Below are positions 35,884-41,473 of a DNA stretch of 46,330 nucleotides, piece after piece (position 1 is the stretch's first letter; each line of letters begins with the position of its first letter). The stretch covers positions 1 through 46,330 of IMG/VR virus record IMGVR_UViG_3300006810_000082; one strand, given 5' to 3'. Source of the DNA: a virus. A program made the position numbers and the translations under genes. The notes below the pieces were generated by a model. The model did not search any database. It was given only the letters and a program-made list of their open reading frames with translations, and had not been told where the DNA came from.

Positions 35884-36139
35884 TTGAAATCATTAATAAT
35901 ACTAGGTAACCAACCAAGTCAAACAGAGTATCCTCCGTCTCATCTGATACACCTACGTTCTTTATCCTTGCTAACTTGTCATCTATGCGAGAGCATAGAG
36001 AATTGGTAGCCTTACCCTTACTGAAAATATTCAGAGGCTCAAGGGCAGAACTACCATACGCTCTATTCTTTTGTATCAGCATATCCTGAATCAGGCTTAG
36101 CTTTCTTTTTATCTGATAGTCTCTAGACTTGCTCATCAA
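35855..36139 (-). CDS. All-alpha Nmad1/DUF1599-like protein
   Basis: A 94-residue helical protein with the pattern MLIQKNRAYGSSALEPLNIF, then SLCSRIDDKLARIKN and DTLFDLVGYLVLLM. K-N-x-x-Y-G followed by R-x-D-K-x-x-R-I and the D-T-x-x-D-L-x-G-Y helix are typical of the DUF1599/Nmad1 group, related to all-alpha NTP pyrophosphatases and linked in the literature to nucleotide modification. It may sanitise or handle modified nucleotides. The assignment is from pattern memory. Confidence 0.65.
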   Translation of the reverse strand: MMSKSRDYQIKRKLSLIQDMLIQKNRAYGSSALEPLNIFSKGKATNSLCSRIDDKLARIKNVGVSDETEDTLFDLVGYLVLLMISIDDNEKKDI

Positions 36140-36476
36140 TCAAACTCTTTACGTGATTAAATAACGTCATTTCAACGTGCTTAAAGTCTACGTCCTCGTG
36201 GTAGTTCCAAAAGAACTTATTAGTTCCTACAAACTCAATGCAGAACCCACCTACATACCGGCAAACAGACTTACTGTCCTCTCGTAACTTACGGTGTGGG
36301 TATCTGTCTTTCATTTGGTCTGCCGGCATAATGTGACCGGTGTTTACAAATTGTTGATGGTCTAGCTTATCTAGATTGTCAAGTATCTTTTGGCATCTCT
36401 GCACGTGATACTTATCCGGAGTAGAGCATAGTTTCTCTAACCGAATATCATTTAGTATACTCTGTTTAATGTTCAT
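36123..36476 (-). CDS. 117-residue hypothetical protein, first gene of the replication operon
   Basis: MNIKQSILNDIRLEKLCSTP opens a protein with a basic central part (DRYPHRKLREDSKSVCRYVG) and a compact C-terminal half (FCIEFVGTNKFFWNYHED). No recognised family. It is the first gene behind the promoter at 36507-36537, with leader AAAAATAAACACACAATG, so it would be expressed at the highest level of this operon. Confidence 0.6.
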   Translation of the reverse strand: MNIKQSILNDIRLEKLCSTPDKYHVQRCQKILDNLDKLDHQQFVNTGHIMPADQMKDRYPHRKLREDSKSVCRYVGGFCIEFVGTNKFFWNYHEDVDFKHVEMTLFNHVKSLIDEQV

Positions 36477-36506
36477 TGTGTGTTTATTTTTGGTTTATTA
36501 ATAGTA

Positions 36507-36537
36507 CAAATATAATACATATTTTATACATAAACAA
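36507..36537 (-). promoter_or_regulatory. Leftward Bacteroidota-type promoter of the replication operon
   Basis: On the minus strand TTG (36537-36535), exactly 20 bases, then TATATTTG (36514-36507). Both boxes fit the Bacteroidota consensus perfectly. Transcription should start near 36500, giving a short leader before the ATG at 36476. Confidence 0.75.
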
Positions 36538-36548
36538 ATTATTTAAGT

Positions 36549-36578
36549 AAAAAAAAAGAGTCTGTTCGAACAGACTCT
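36549..36578 (-). terminator. Leftward intrinsic terminator upstream of the replication promoter
   Basis: The palindrome at 36559-36576 with one more G/C and A/T pair on each side. On the minus strand it is followed by nine U (36557-36549). It ends the accessory operon just before the next promoter. Confidence 0.85.
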
Positions 36579-36701
36579 CTTAATATCTTTGATTGCTTTT
36601 GTCTATATATGAAACCTAGAAAAGGTGGTGGTCTAGACTATTAACCTTAAGCAAGCAACCCTTCAGTCCCCAAGACATCGGAGAGACCAAACTGACCACG
36701 C
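36577..36701 (-). other. Gene-free 125 bases after the amidotransferase fusion gene
   Basis: Lies between the stop of the fusion gene and the terminator hairpin. The only frame starting with ATG has 20 codons and is not convincing. The sequence has a higher GC content than its surroundings and a short palindrome (GGTCTAGACC). It could be a 3' untranslated region with a small RNA, but I cannot define a structure. Confidence 0.4.
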
Positions 36702-37631
36702 TTACGAATTTAATATAGCTTCCATATCGTCCCATAAACTAGGAGTGTATGTCTCTGCAGTTGGAGTCGAATAGAAGTTTCTATAGCTATGCTGAACGTA
36801 TGTCTTATGCATCTGAGTATCCTTTGTTATCGTCTTTGGATTGAAATACACCCAACAATTTATTATCCTACCTTTAACGTGGATAGGTACTTGCTTTCTA
36901 ACGTACCACTTTGGATGACCTTCTAGCATATCAAGTCTTGCTAGTGTATCGTCTGATACCTTGAACACATCAACCTGTACATTATAACCCACGCCTTTCT
37001 GCTCTACCATATATGGTAAGCCTTGAATAAGTAAAGGATACCGGTCTTTAGTCACACCACTACCAATAAACTTAGATGTTGTTAGGTAGCTATGGTAGTT
37101 GCTATAATCCTTCTTTAGCGTGCCATATACTGCAATGATATTCTCTTGCAGTACGTTAGCTTTAGAGTACCATATGCCATCTCTGTAATGCCAATCTCCT
37201 CTGTTATACATTTGGAATGAACGATTGCGTATATTCACTGTAACGAATCTACAATCGAACTGCTCTATCTCTTGCTTCCAAGTACGTCTTGGTCTAAGAC
37301 CTAGCTGATTTGCTAGAACCTTTGAGTCGCACATCTCTGCGTTTCCCAATCCTTTGATTGTTCCATTCATCATTAAGTACTCATCCTTCTGAACTCCACA
37401 TACGAACGGATGCGTGTTCTCTCTGTTGATTGCACCAACCGTAGCGTAACGGAAGTGAGCAATGAATGGTCTATCTGTGAGTAGAACTCCATAGTCTTTT
37501 GATTTGTGGTATGTTACCTCGTAGGTATCTAACCAAATAATTCCCAACCCGTGAGGATTGATTCTTGCTGATGTCTTTGCAATTTCTCTTGACATCATTT
37601 GCTCTTTCTGTTTGATAATAATTACACACAT
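36702..37631 (-). CDS. Glutamine amidotransferase (class II) fused to gamma-glutamylcyclotransferase
   Basis: A 309-residue protein beginning MCVIII at 37631. The Cys at position 2 is the N-terminal nucleophile of class II amidotransferases. It is supported by NPHGLG at 25-30, HFRYAT at 59-64, THPF at 73-76, MNGTI at 88-92 and D102. From about residue 165 follows an AIG2/GGCT domain: YGTLKK at 169-174, RYPLLIQGLPYM near 197-208, and the catalytic Glu in LDMLEGHP (E237). The frame is open upstream to 37712, but that stretch covers the promoter and a palindrome hairpin, so it is leader. Known biology: such pairs occur with amidoligases in peptide or metabolite modification systems, and an amidoligase lies at 41474-42430. 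Substrate unknown. Confidence 0.8.
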   Translation of the reverse strand: MCVIIIKQKEQMMSREIAKTSARINPHGLGIIWLDTYEVTYHKSKDYGVLLTDRPFIAHFRYATVGAINRENTHPFVCGVQKDEYLMMNGTIKGLGNAEMCDSKVLANQLGLRPRRTWKQEIEQFDCRFVTVNIRNRSFQMYNRGDWHYRDGIWYSKANVLQENIIAVYGTLKKDYSNYHSYLTTSKFIGSGVTKDRYPLLIQGLPYMVEQKGVGYNVQVDVFKVSDDTLARLDMLEGHPKWYVRKQVPIHVKGRIINCWVYFNPKTITKDTQMHKTYVQHSYRNFYSTPTAETYTPSLWDDMEAILNS

Positions 37632-37651
37632 AGTGATTGTGATTTGTGAGG

Positions 37652-37669
37652 AGTCTGTTGGAACAGACT
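37652..37669 (-). repeat. Palindrome copy in the leader of the amidotransferase fusion gene
   Basis: AGTCTGTTGGAACAGACT between the predicted transcription start (near 37692) and the ATG at 37631. The mRNA leader would fold a hairpin about 20 bases before the start codon. Confidence 0.85.
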
Positions 37670-37698
37670 GACCTCTGATTAATTGTATTTGATTTGTA

Positions 37699-37729
37699 CA
37701 AAAGTAATACAAAATTTAGACACTGCCAA
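37699..37729 (-). promoter_or_regulatory. Leftward Bacteroidota-type promoter of the amidotransferase fusion gene
   Basis: On the minus strand TTG (37729-37727), 20 bases, then TACTTTTG (37706-37699). The -33 surroundings (AAATTTGGCAGT) match those of the promoter at 39821-39851 (AAATTTGGTAGT), so both share an extended upstream element. Confidence 0.75.
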
Positions 37730-37746
37730 ATTTATTTACATTTCTT

Positions 37747-37974
37747 TTACTTACTCCAATCTGAACTCATCCTATTAAATAACTCGATAAAGTTTATCTC
37801 TCTTATATCAATCAAGTCAGACCACATACAAGTACCTATAGTGTTTATTAGGTTTTCGTGTTCTTCTTCGCATTGATTTTTTTCTCTGTTGAAATCAGTT
37901 TCGTTATTTATTTTGTCTCCATAATGAAGGTTAAACAACCAAGTTGCTCTGTTTGTCCATCCGTTATACTTCAT
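37747..37974 (-). CDS. 75-residue protein with N-terminal NGWTNRATW motif
   Basis: The start MKYNGWTNRATWLFNLHYGD resembles a small conserved phage/plasmid protein family in which Y-x-G-W-x-N-x-x-T-W is followed by a hydrophobic strand. The rest is helical and acidic. Function unknown. It is the last gene before a promoter region and has the ACCAAAACAAC leader. Confidence 0.6.
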   Translation of the reverse strand: MKYNGWTNRATWLFNLHYGDKINNETDFNREKNQCEEEHENLINTIGTCMWSDLIDIREINFIELFNRMSSDWSK

Positions 37975-37978
37975 AGTC

Positions 37979-38257
37979 TTAGTTGTTTTGGTTTTTAATA
38001 AATTCTACTACTGCTTTGTAGGTGATGTTTATATCACATTGCTCAAGGGCATAGTACACAAAATCAAAATAATCTAATCGATTCTCTTGTCTACATTTCT
38101 GTACCACCGGCATAAGCCAATCCCAAGAACAATGATAATTTGATTCGTGATGTTTTTGGTAAATTTCTTTACCCATAAATTCTGCTATAAGGATATTACC
38201 CATGTCAATATCGTGTTGCTTACTGCTTTCTATTGCGTCTTTACTTCTTAAATCCAT
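37979..38257 (-). CDS. 92-residue conserved hypothetical protein
   Basis: Contains FMGKEIYQKHHESNYHCSWD followed by WLMPVVQKCRQE, a pattern I recognise from small phage proteins of Bacteroidota (Y-H-x-S-W-D-W-L-M-P-V-V). No function is known. It is predicted helical, ends FIKNQNN, and overlaps the upstream gene by 17 bases. Confidence 0.6.
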   Translation of the reverse strand: MDLRSKDAIESSKQHDIDMGNILIAEFMGKEIYQKHHESNYHCSWDWLMPVVQKCRQENRLDYFDFVYYALEQCDINITYKAVVEFIKNQNN

Positions 38258-38456
38258 TGTTGTCTTCTTTAATGTTAATGATTACCCACTCGTGTGAGCC
38301 TTCCTTCTTAAACGATTCAATCTCTTTCTCACTTTCTAGGTAGAAAAATATATCGTCATCATCATCCTCAATATCTCCTATCTTAAGAATCATATTGTCT
38401 TGGATGTCTCCGTTATCAAGCCACTTGATTGTAGCTACAAATCTCTTATTCGTCAT
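38241..38456 (-). CDS. 71-residue acidic hypothetical protein
   Basis: I choose the ATG at 38456 (MTNKRFVATIKWLDNG), which overlaps the stop of the upstream 57-residue gene (ATGACGAATAA). An ATG six bases earlier (38462, giving MEMTNK) is equally possible. The longer frame open to 38543 would run far into that upstream gene. The protein has strands (MILKIGDIEDDDDDIFFYLE) and an acidic run of five Asp. Function unknown. Confidence 0.55.
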   Translation of the reverse strand: MTNKRFVATIKWLDNGDIQDNMILKIGDIEDDDDDIFFYLESEKEIESFKKEGSHEWVIINIKEDNNGFKK

Positions 38457-38619
38457 CTCCATAGCTATTTTCCTCCATTGCTTGTTGTGTTTCTTGCATA
38501 ATCTCAACGTGCTTCTCATTGTCGGGATTGAACTCACGCTCACGCTGAGCGTTTGTGATTGCTACCCCCTGCATAAGACCTTCTTGCATTGAGATAAATA
38601 ACTCTTTCATCTGTCCCAT
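38446..38619 (-). CDS. 57-residue helical protein directly downstream of a ribozyme
   Basis: The frame MGQMKELFISMQEGLMQGVA continues ITNAQREREFNPDNEKHVE and ends ENSYGDDE. It is Gln/Glu/Met-rich and helical. The ATG lies 23 bases after the predicted self-cleavage site of the ribozyme at 38637-38700, so the processed mRNA would start with 5'-OH UUAACC and a short A-rich leader. It overlaps the next gene. The length is below most gene-finder limits, but context supports it. Confidence 0.65.
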   Translation of the reverse strand: MGQMKELFISMQEGLMQGVAITNAQREREFNPDNEKHVEIMQETQQAMEENSYGDDE

Positions 38620-38636
38620 AATAGTTTAGTTTTAAT

Positions 38637-38700
38637 GGTTAAGACTAAAGTCTGTTCGAACAGACTCTAGTTTCGAGCAATAAGCTCTCATCAGTTAACC
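38637..38700 (-). ncRNA. Hammerhead ribozyme, type I (copy A)
   Basis: Read on the minus strand: stem I GGTTAA; core CTGATGA (38694-38688); stem II GAGC, loop TTATT, GCTC; core GAAA (38674-38671); stem III starting A-C-T-A-G and closed by the palindrome (38666-38649), returning T-T-A-G-T; then C17 at 38643; then stem I return TTAACC (38642-38637). All invariant core bases are present, A15.1-U16.1 pairs, and cleavage is predicted between 38643 and 38642. The stop codon of the upstream gene is the TAA inside stem I. Confidence 0.9.
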
Positions 38701-38895
38701 TTTTCTTATCAAATCTTCCATCTCGTTGATGGCACCCACGTCTAGGAAGTCATATAGGAAGTTGTCTATTGGGACAACGTAATTCGTTGTCCCACATACA
38801 TACTCTATTGACTCCACGTTTAAGCCAAAACCATCGTCCGTGTAGCTTACGATAACCTCGTAGTCTACACCCTCTTTAATTGTCTTCTGAGTCAT
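38695..38895 (-). CDS. 66-residue hypothetical protein ending in ribozyme A
   Basis: MTQKTIKEGVDYEVIVSYTD is followed by a strand-rich acidic protein (GFGLNVESIEYVCG, then NYVVPIDNFLYDFL). The last codon GGT and the stop TAA are part of stem I of the ribozyme, so the C-terminal Gly is ribozyme-encoded. Two other ribozyme-linked genes end the same way. Function unknown. Confidence 0.6.
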   Translation of the reverse strand: MTQKTIKEGVDYEVIVSYTDDGFGLNVESIEYVCGTTNYVVPIDNFLYDFLDVGAINEMEDLIRKG

Positions 38896-39205
38896 AGCCT
38901 AAACTTTCTTCCATATCCTTTGTATCAGCACCCCACTCCTTGACGCACTTAACAACCTCATCGTCTAACGAGAACACACCATCGTATCCATCTAACACAT
39001 TGCCCGTAAACTCAAGCCCACCTTCTCCGTAGTAGTCATCACCACCACTCTCGGTGTCGTATATCTCAAACCAACCTCTCTCTCTACTCTTATCCCAACC
39101 AACGTGGTATTGCATTGTTTTTTTCTCACGCTCTATCGTAGGAGACATTGAACTCTCCCAACCTACGTATCTTACTTTCTGAAAACTCTTTTTTAACTCG
39201 CTCAT
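38876..39205 (-). CDS. 109-residue hypothetical protein
   Basis: I take the ATG at 39205 (MSELKKSFQKVRYVGWESSM), two bases after the stop of the upstream gene. The frame is open to an ATG at 39244, but that would overlap it by 37 bases. A Trp/Gly/Asp-rich centre (HVGWDKSRERGWFEIYDTES, GGDDYYGEGGLEFTG) looks like a small beta fold. The C-terminus is acidic. It overlaps the next gene by 20 bases. Confidence 0.6.
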   Translation of the reverse strand: MSELKKSFQKVRYVGWESSMSPTIEREKKTMQYHVGWDKSRERGWFEIYDTESGGDDYYGEGGLEFTGNVLDGYDGVFSLDDEVVKCVKEWGADTKDMEESLGYDSEDN

Positions 39206-39207
39206 AA

Positions 39208-39420
39208 TTATCTTGTTTTTAATATACTTGTTGAACTTTTCCATTGTGTGTGACCTTCACTGCGTCTCCAACCTATACGTCTGTACTTGTCGGCATCAAG
39301 ACCTCTCTGTAATTGTTTCCACACCTTTGTTGATTGTGGTCTTATGCAGTGCTTTACTGCACCGATAACCTCGTGGCTCTCGCCTACTCTCTCGTAATAA
39401 AATGTTGTTCTAATACTCAT
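39208..39420 (-). CDS. 70-residue basic hypothetical protein
   Basis: MSIRTTFYYERVGESHEVIG, then VKHCIRPQSTKVWKQLQRG and a basic tail (YRRIGWRRSEGHTQWK). It has many Arg and Trp residues, so RNA or DNA binding is conceivable but unproven. It follows a palindrome terminator-type hairpin and has the AAACCAAAACACAATG leader. Confidence 0.5.
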   Translation of the reverse strand: MSIRTTFYYERVGESHEVIGAVKHCIRPQSTKVWKQLQRGLDADKYRRIGWRRSEGHTQWKSSTSILKTR

Positions 39421-39435
39421 TGTGTTTTGGTTTTT

Positions 39436-39465
39436 AAAACGGAGTCTGTTCGAACAGACTCCGTT
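39436..39465 (-). terminator. Palindrome hairpin with short U tract
   Basis: The palindrome at 39443-39460 is extended on both sides (ACGG ... CCGT) to 13-14 pairs. On the minus strand it is followed by four U and then A-rich sequence. This is one of the most stable copies. It probably terminates or attenuates transcription between the 93- and 70-residue genes. Confidence 0.7.
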
Positions 39466-39473
39466 AGTTAATA

Positions 39474-39755
39474 TTAGTTATCTAATGATATAGTTATTGG
39501 TGAAAATTTAATATCATCTACGTCAGGAGAACATTTACTCAAGTCTCTTATCTCCTCGTACTCTTTAACCCAAAAGTTATCAAGTAACCATTCAATAATC
39601 TCTTGTTGAATGTCATCAGCCATTCCCTCTTTACATCTGTTAACGAAATTTTTCGTTACTCTTTTCGGAGATGCGTAACTGATAGTAACATCAAACTTCT
39701 CATTGATTTTGTACTTCTTGTTTTTCAAAGTGTACTGACCTCTTAATTGTAGCAT
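39474..39755 (-). CDS. 93-residue hypothetical protein
   Basis: MLQLRGQYTLKNKKYKINEK is followed by strands (FDVTISYASPKRV), an amphipathic helix (GMADDIQQEIIEWLLDNFW) and an acidic tail. It is the first gene after the promoter at 39821-39851, with a palindrome hairpin in its leader. No family recognised. Confidence 0.6.
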   Translation of the reverse strand: MLQLRGQYTLKNKKYKINEKFDVTISYASPKRVTKNFVNRCKEGMADDIQQEIIEWLLDNFWVKEYEEIRDLSKCSPDVDDIKFSPITISLDN

Positions 39756-39773
39756 AACTCTTTGGTTTTAATT

Positions 39774-39791
39774 AGTCTGTTCGAACAGACT
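39774..39791 (-). repeat. Palindrome copy in the leader of the 93-residue gene
   Basis: Perfect AGTCTGTTCGAACAGACT between the predicted transcription start (near 39814) and the ATG at 39755. The placement repeats that at 37652-37669: promoter, hairpin, then start codon. Confidence 0.85.
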
Positions 39792-39820
39792 TGGTTAGTA
39801 TTTATTGTACTTAATTTATA

Positions 39821-39851
39821 CAAAGATATGTATAATAATTCGAACTACCAA
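39821..39851 (-). promoter_or_regulatory. Leftward Bacteroidota-type promoter
   Basis: On the minus strand TTG (39851-39849), 20 bases, then TATCTTTG (39828-39821), a perfect consensus. It shares AAATTTGGYAGT around the -33 box with the promoter at 37699-37729. Confidence 0.75.
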
Positions 39852-39891
39852 ATTTATTTTTAACTTTCTGATTATTAGATAGTTAACATTA

Positions 39892-39932
39892 CATTGCCCC
39901 AAATGGGCATTTTTAGCCCCAAATGGGCAATG
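39892..39932. repeat. Two GCCCCAAATGGGCA units forming a larger inverted repeat
   Basis: GCCCCAAATGGGCA occurs at 39896-39909 and 39916-39929. Each unit is nearly self-complementary (GCCC/GGGC), and CATTGCCC with GGGCAATG encloses both. GC-rich in an AT-rich gap between ribozyme B and the promoter. It could be an operator pair or a hairpin in the cleaved RNA. Confidence 0.65.
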
Positions 39933-39942
39933 AGATACATTT

Positions 39943-40006
39943 GGTTAAGACACAAGTCTGTTTGAACAGACTTATGTTTCGACTATCAAAGTCTCGTCAG
40001 TTAACC
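39943..40006 (-). ncRNA. Hammerhead ribozyme, type I (copy B)
   Basis: Minus strand: GGTTAA; core CTGACGA (position 7 is C, which the family allows); stem II GACT, loop TTGAT, AGTC; GAAA; stem III A-C-A-T then the palindrome variant (39972-39955) and G-T-G-T, 13 pairs in all; C17 at 39949; return TTAACC. Cleavage is predicted between 39949 and 39948. Stem II and stem III differ from the other copies by compensating changes, which supports selection for the fold. Confidence 0.9.
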
Positions 40007-40381
40007 TTTAACCTTCCACTCGTACTTCACTTTGAATCCATGCTTGTAGTGATGGTGTAAAGCCTTCAATTCATTTAGGAATGTCGTGTAGCTATTCCTC
40101 GCAATGAACTCTCCGTTTAAATATATCGCTCGAGTCAGTTTGTATCTAAACTCCCACCAATACTCATCATCTGTATCTCTACCGAATCTGAATCCAAGTA
40201 CGTCAGAGCGCTCTCCACCATCGCCTTCGCGATAGTATGCGCTATACAAGACACCATCTGTTCCATTATAGTGATGCCCACAATATGGCGCAGTCTCGCC
40301 CTCATAGTGGTTTAACTTACCACGTTTCTCATCTATGCGATAACACGCATCTATTACTAAGTTAATCAATCTCTTTCTCAT
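40001..40381 (-). CDS. 126-residue hypothetical protein ending in ribozyme B
   Basis: Starts MRKRLINLVIDACYRIDEKR. It has a Gly/Tyr/Asp-rich strand region (HYNGTDGVLYSAYYREGDGG, VLGFRFGRDTDDEYWWEFRY), then a helix with a His run (ALHHHYKHGF) and the end VKG. The last Gly codon and stop belong to stem I of ribozyme B. Function unknown. The start overlaps the 51-residue gene. Confidence 0.6.
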   Translation of the reverse strand: MRKRLINLVIDACYRIDEKRGKLNHYEGETAPYCGHHYNGTDGVLYSAYYREGDGGERSDVLGFRFGRDTDDEYWWEFRYKLTRAIYLNGEFIARNSYTTFLNELKALHHHYKHGFKVKYEWKVKG

Positions 40382-40517
40382 CTGTCTGTGTTATTAAGTT
40401 ATACAAATCCTTTGGTTTAATCTCGTTCCACTTACCGACTCCATTTAATCGGTAGAACTTTCCATCCTCGTCAAGTCTTACCAACTTGCCTTCCATTACA
40501 AATGCTTTTGGTTTCAT
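40362..40517 (-). CDS. 51-residue hypothetical protein
   Basis: Frame MKPKAFVMEGKLVRLDEDGK, then FYRLNGVGKWNEIKPKD and the end TDEKEID. A small strand pair with a helix is likely. The ATG has the AAACAATG leader, and the end overlaps the start of the 126-residue gene by 20 bases, in the style of the operon. Too short for many gene finders. Confidence 0.6.
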   Translation of the reverse strand: MKPKAFVMEGKLVRLDEDGKFYRLNGVGKWNEIKPKDLYNLITQTDEKEID

Positions 40518-40529
40518 TGTTTCTAAGTT

Positions 40530-40754
40530 TTAGTTACATCTATCTAGATAATCATCGTGTATGCCTAAGTCAACCTCTTGCTTATGCTCGCACTCAGTCT
40601 CCCATTCTTGTTCTTCGTCAACCTCTGTGACTATCATTCCCTGCTCTTTAGCTTTCTTCTCCAATGCAGGAAGACTAGCTATATACAAATCTTCGCTCTC
40701 GAATGTAGCGACTAACTCTGCGTGAGAATTGCTCTCAAAATATACTTTAATCAT
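40530..40754 (-). CDS. 74-residue conserved hypothetical protein
   Basis: The pattern MIKVYFESNSHAELVATFES, then PALEKKAKEQGMIVTEVDEE is one I recognise as a small conserved phage protein (VYFES-x-SHAELVATF). The C-terminus is acidic. Function unknown. It overlaps the upstream membrane-protein gene by 8 bases (ATGATTAA). Confidence 0.65.
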   Translation of the reverse strand: MIKVYFESNSHAELVATFESEDLYIASLPALEKKAKEQGMIVTEVDEEQEWETECEHKQEVDLGIHDDYLDRCN

Positions 40755-40911
40755 AGTTTCTATGGTTTAACTCGTTTGCAATCAGTAAAATAATCGGTAA
40801 ATCCATTAGCGTGATTAGAAGTTTAATCTCTAGGCAATTGGACATCGTGTACACTGCAATCGTTAGAACGCTAGCTAGCACACCTATCATTGTTAAGGTA
40901 AATTTGCTCAT
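40747..40911 (-). CDS. 54-residue membrane protein with two transmembrane helices
   Basis: MSKFTLTMIGVLASVLTIAV forms the first hydrophobic helix; a short polar turn (YTMSNCLEIK) leads to the second (LLITLMDLPIILLIANEL), and the end HRNYD is polar. Two-helix small membrane proteins in phages can be holin- or superinfection-type proteins. Its place among early genes argues against a lysis role. No family named. Confidence 0.6.
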   Translation of the reverse strand: MSKFTLTMIGVLASVLTIAVYTMSNCLEIKLLITLMDLPIILLIANELNHRNYD

Positions 40912-40920
40912 AATTCCTGC

Positions 40921-41091
40921 TTATTTAGTTAGTGTTTCATTGTAGTACTCAGCACAAGCCTTCGTTAGCTTTAATGCTTCTGCATCTGTAATGTCATACA
41001 CCATCTTAAAGATGGTAGCTATCTTTAACGCACTGCTCATCCCCGAGTCAATGCATCTAGCGTATGTAATTCTGTGTTTTGTGGTAATCAT
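40921..41091 (-). CDS. 56-residue helical protein directly downstream of ribozyme C
   Basis: Frame MITTKHRITYARCIDSGMSS, then ALKIATIFKMVYDITDAEAL and the end NETLTK. Probably all-helical. The ATG is 19 bases after the predicted cleavage site of ribozyme C, so the processed mRNA would begin UUAACCAAACAAACAGAUU directly before AUG. Function unknown. Confidence 0.6.
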   Translation of the reverse strand: MITTKHRITYARCIDSGMSSALKIATIFKMVYDITDAEALKLTKACAEYYNETLTK

Positions 41092-41104
41092 AATCTGTTT
41101 GTTT

Positions 41105-41168
41105 GGTTAAGACGCAAGTCTGTTGGAACAGACTCACGTTTCGACTATTCAAGTCTCATCAGTTAACC
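41105..41168 (-). ncRNA. Hammerhead ribozyme, type I (copy C)
   Basis: Minus strand: GGTTAA; CTGATGA; stem II GACT, loop TGAAT, AGTC; GAAA; stem III A-C-G-T-G, palindrome variant (41134-41117), T-G-C-G-T, with two G-U pairs; C17 at 41111; TTAACC (41110-41105). Every core base fits, and cleavage is predicted between 41111 and 41110. It lies between the 66- and 56-residue genes and fills the gap almost entirely. Confidence 0.92.
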
Positions 41169-41363
41169 TAGCTGAAGAATAACCTCATCGTCAACGAAAT
41201 GAAATTCCTCGTCTCCATTTCTGTCCTCCTCAGAGTACCACTTGTTAACAATAGTACACCCTTCAAGAGAATTAGCGACAATAAACTGCTCGTATCCGTA
41301 CTCAGCACCAATTTCTAGTGATGCAATTTGCTTTCCTTCTGCGTTTTGAATAATTACTTTCAT
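41163..41363 (-). CDS. 66-residue hypothetical protein between two ribozymes
   Basis: MKVIIQNAEGKQIASLEIGA, then a strand-rich acidic protein (CTIVNKWYSEEDRNGDEEFH) ending ILQLG. The final Gly and stop are part of stem I of ribozyme C. Type III ribozyme E lies just upstream, so this gene's mRNA would be released at both ends by self-cleavage. Function unknown. Confidence 0.6.
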   Translation of the reverse strand: MKVIIQNAEGKQIASLEIGAEYGYEQFIVANSLEGCTIVNKWYSEEDRNGDEEFHFVDDEVILQLG

Positions 41364-41389
41364 AATCTGTTTGGTATTAAATTAAAGTT

Positions 41390-41440
41390 CCCGTTTCGAC
41401 CTTTTGGTCTCATCAGCACAAGCACTCACTTGTGGACGGA
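41390..41440 (-). ncRNA. Hammerhead ribozyme, type III (copy E)
   Basis: Minus strand: stem III TCCGT (41440-41436); C17 at 41435; stem I CACAAG, loop TGAGTG, CTTGTG; core CTGATGA (41416-41410); stem II GACC, loop AAAA, GGTC; core GAAA (41397-41394); stem III return ACGGG. All core positions fit. Cleavage is predicted between 41435 and 41434. Here the ribozyme body stays on the downstream RNA. It is unrelated in its stems to the type I copies. Confidence 0.93.
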
Positions 41441-41446
41441 TAGAGG

Positions 41447-41464
41447 AGTCTGTTGGAACAGACT
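41447..41464 (-). repeat. Palindrome hairpin just upstream of the type III ribozyme
   Basis: AGTCTGTTGGAACAGACT with GG/CC flanks, between the amidoligase stop and ribozyme E. After cleavage at 41435 the amidoligase mRNA would end about 12 bases beyond this hairpin, which gives the same end product as in the type I copies. Confidence 0.85.
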
Positions 41465-41473
41465 CCCCAATCA

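Noticed and set aside
36577-36701. Possible tRNA in the GC-richer gap after the fusion gene
   Set aside because: No acceptor stem, no T-loop motif and no cloverleaf pairing could be drawn on either strand.
37652-37669. Hammerhead core around the stand-alone palindrome copies (37652, 39443, 39774, 36559, 26790, 43414)
   Set aside because: Neither CTGANGA nor GAAA stands at the needed distance on either strand, so these are hairpins only.
37632-37712. Longer start for the amidotransferase fusion gene at 37712
   Set aside because: The extra 27 codons cover the -7 box and the leader palindrome, and they would bury the Cys that must be N-terminal for a class II amidotransferase.
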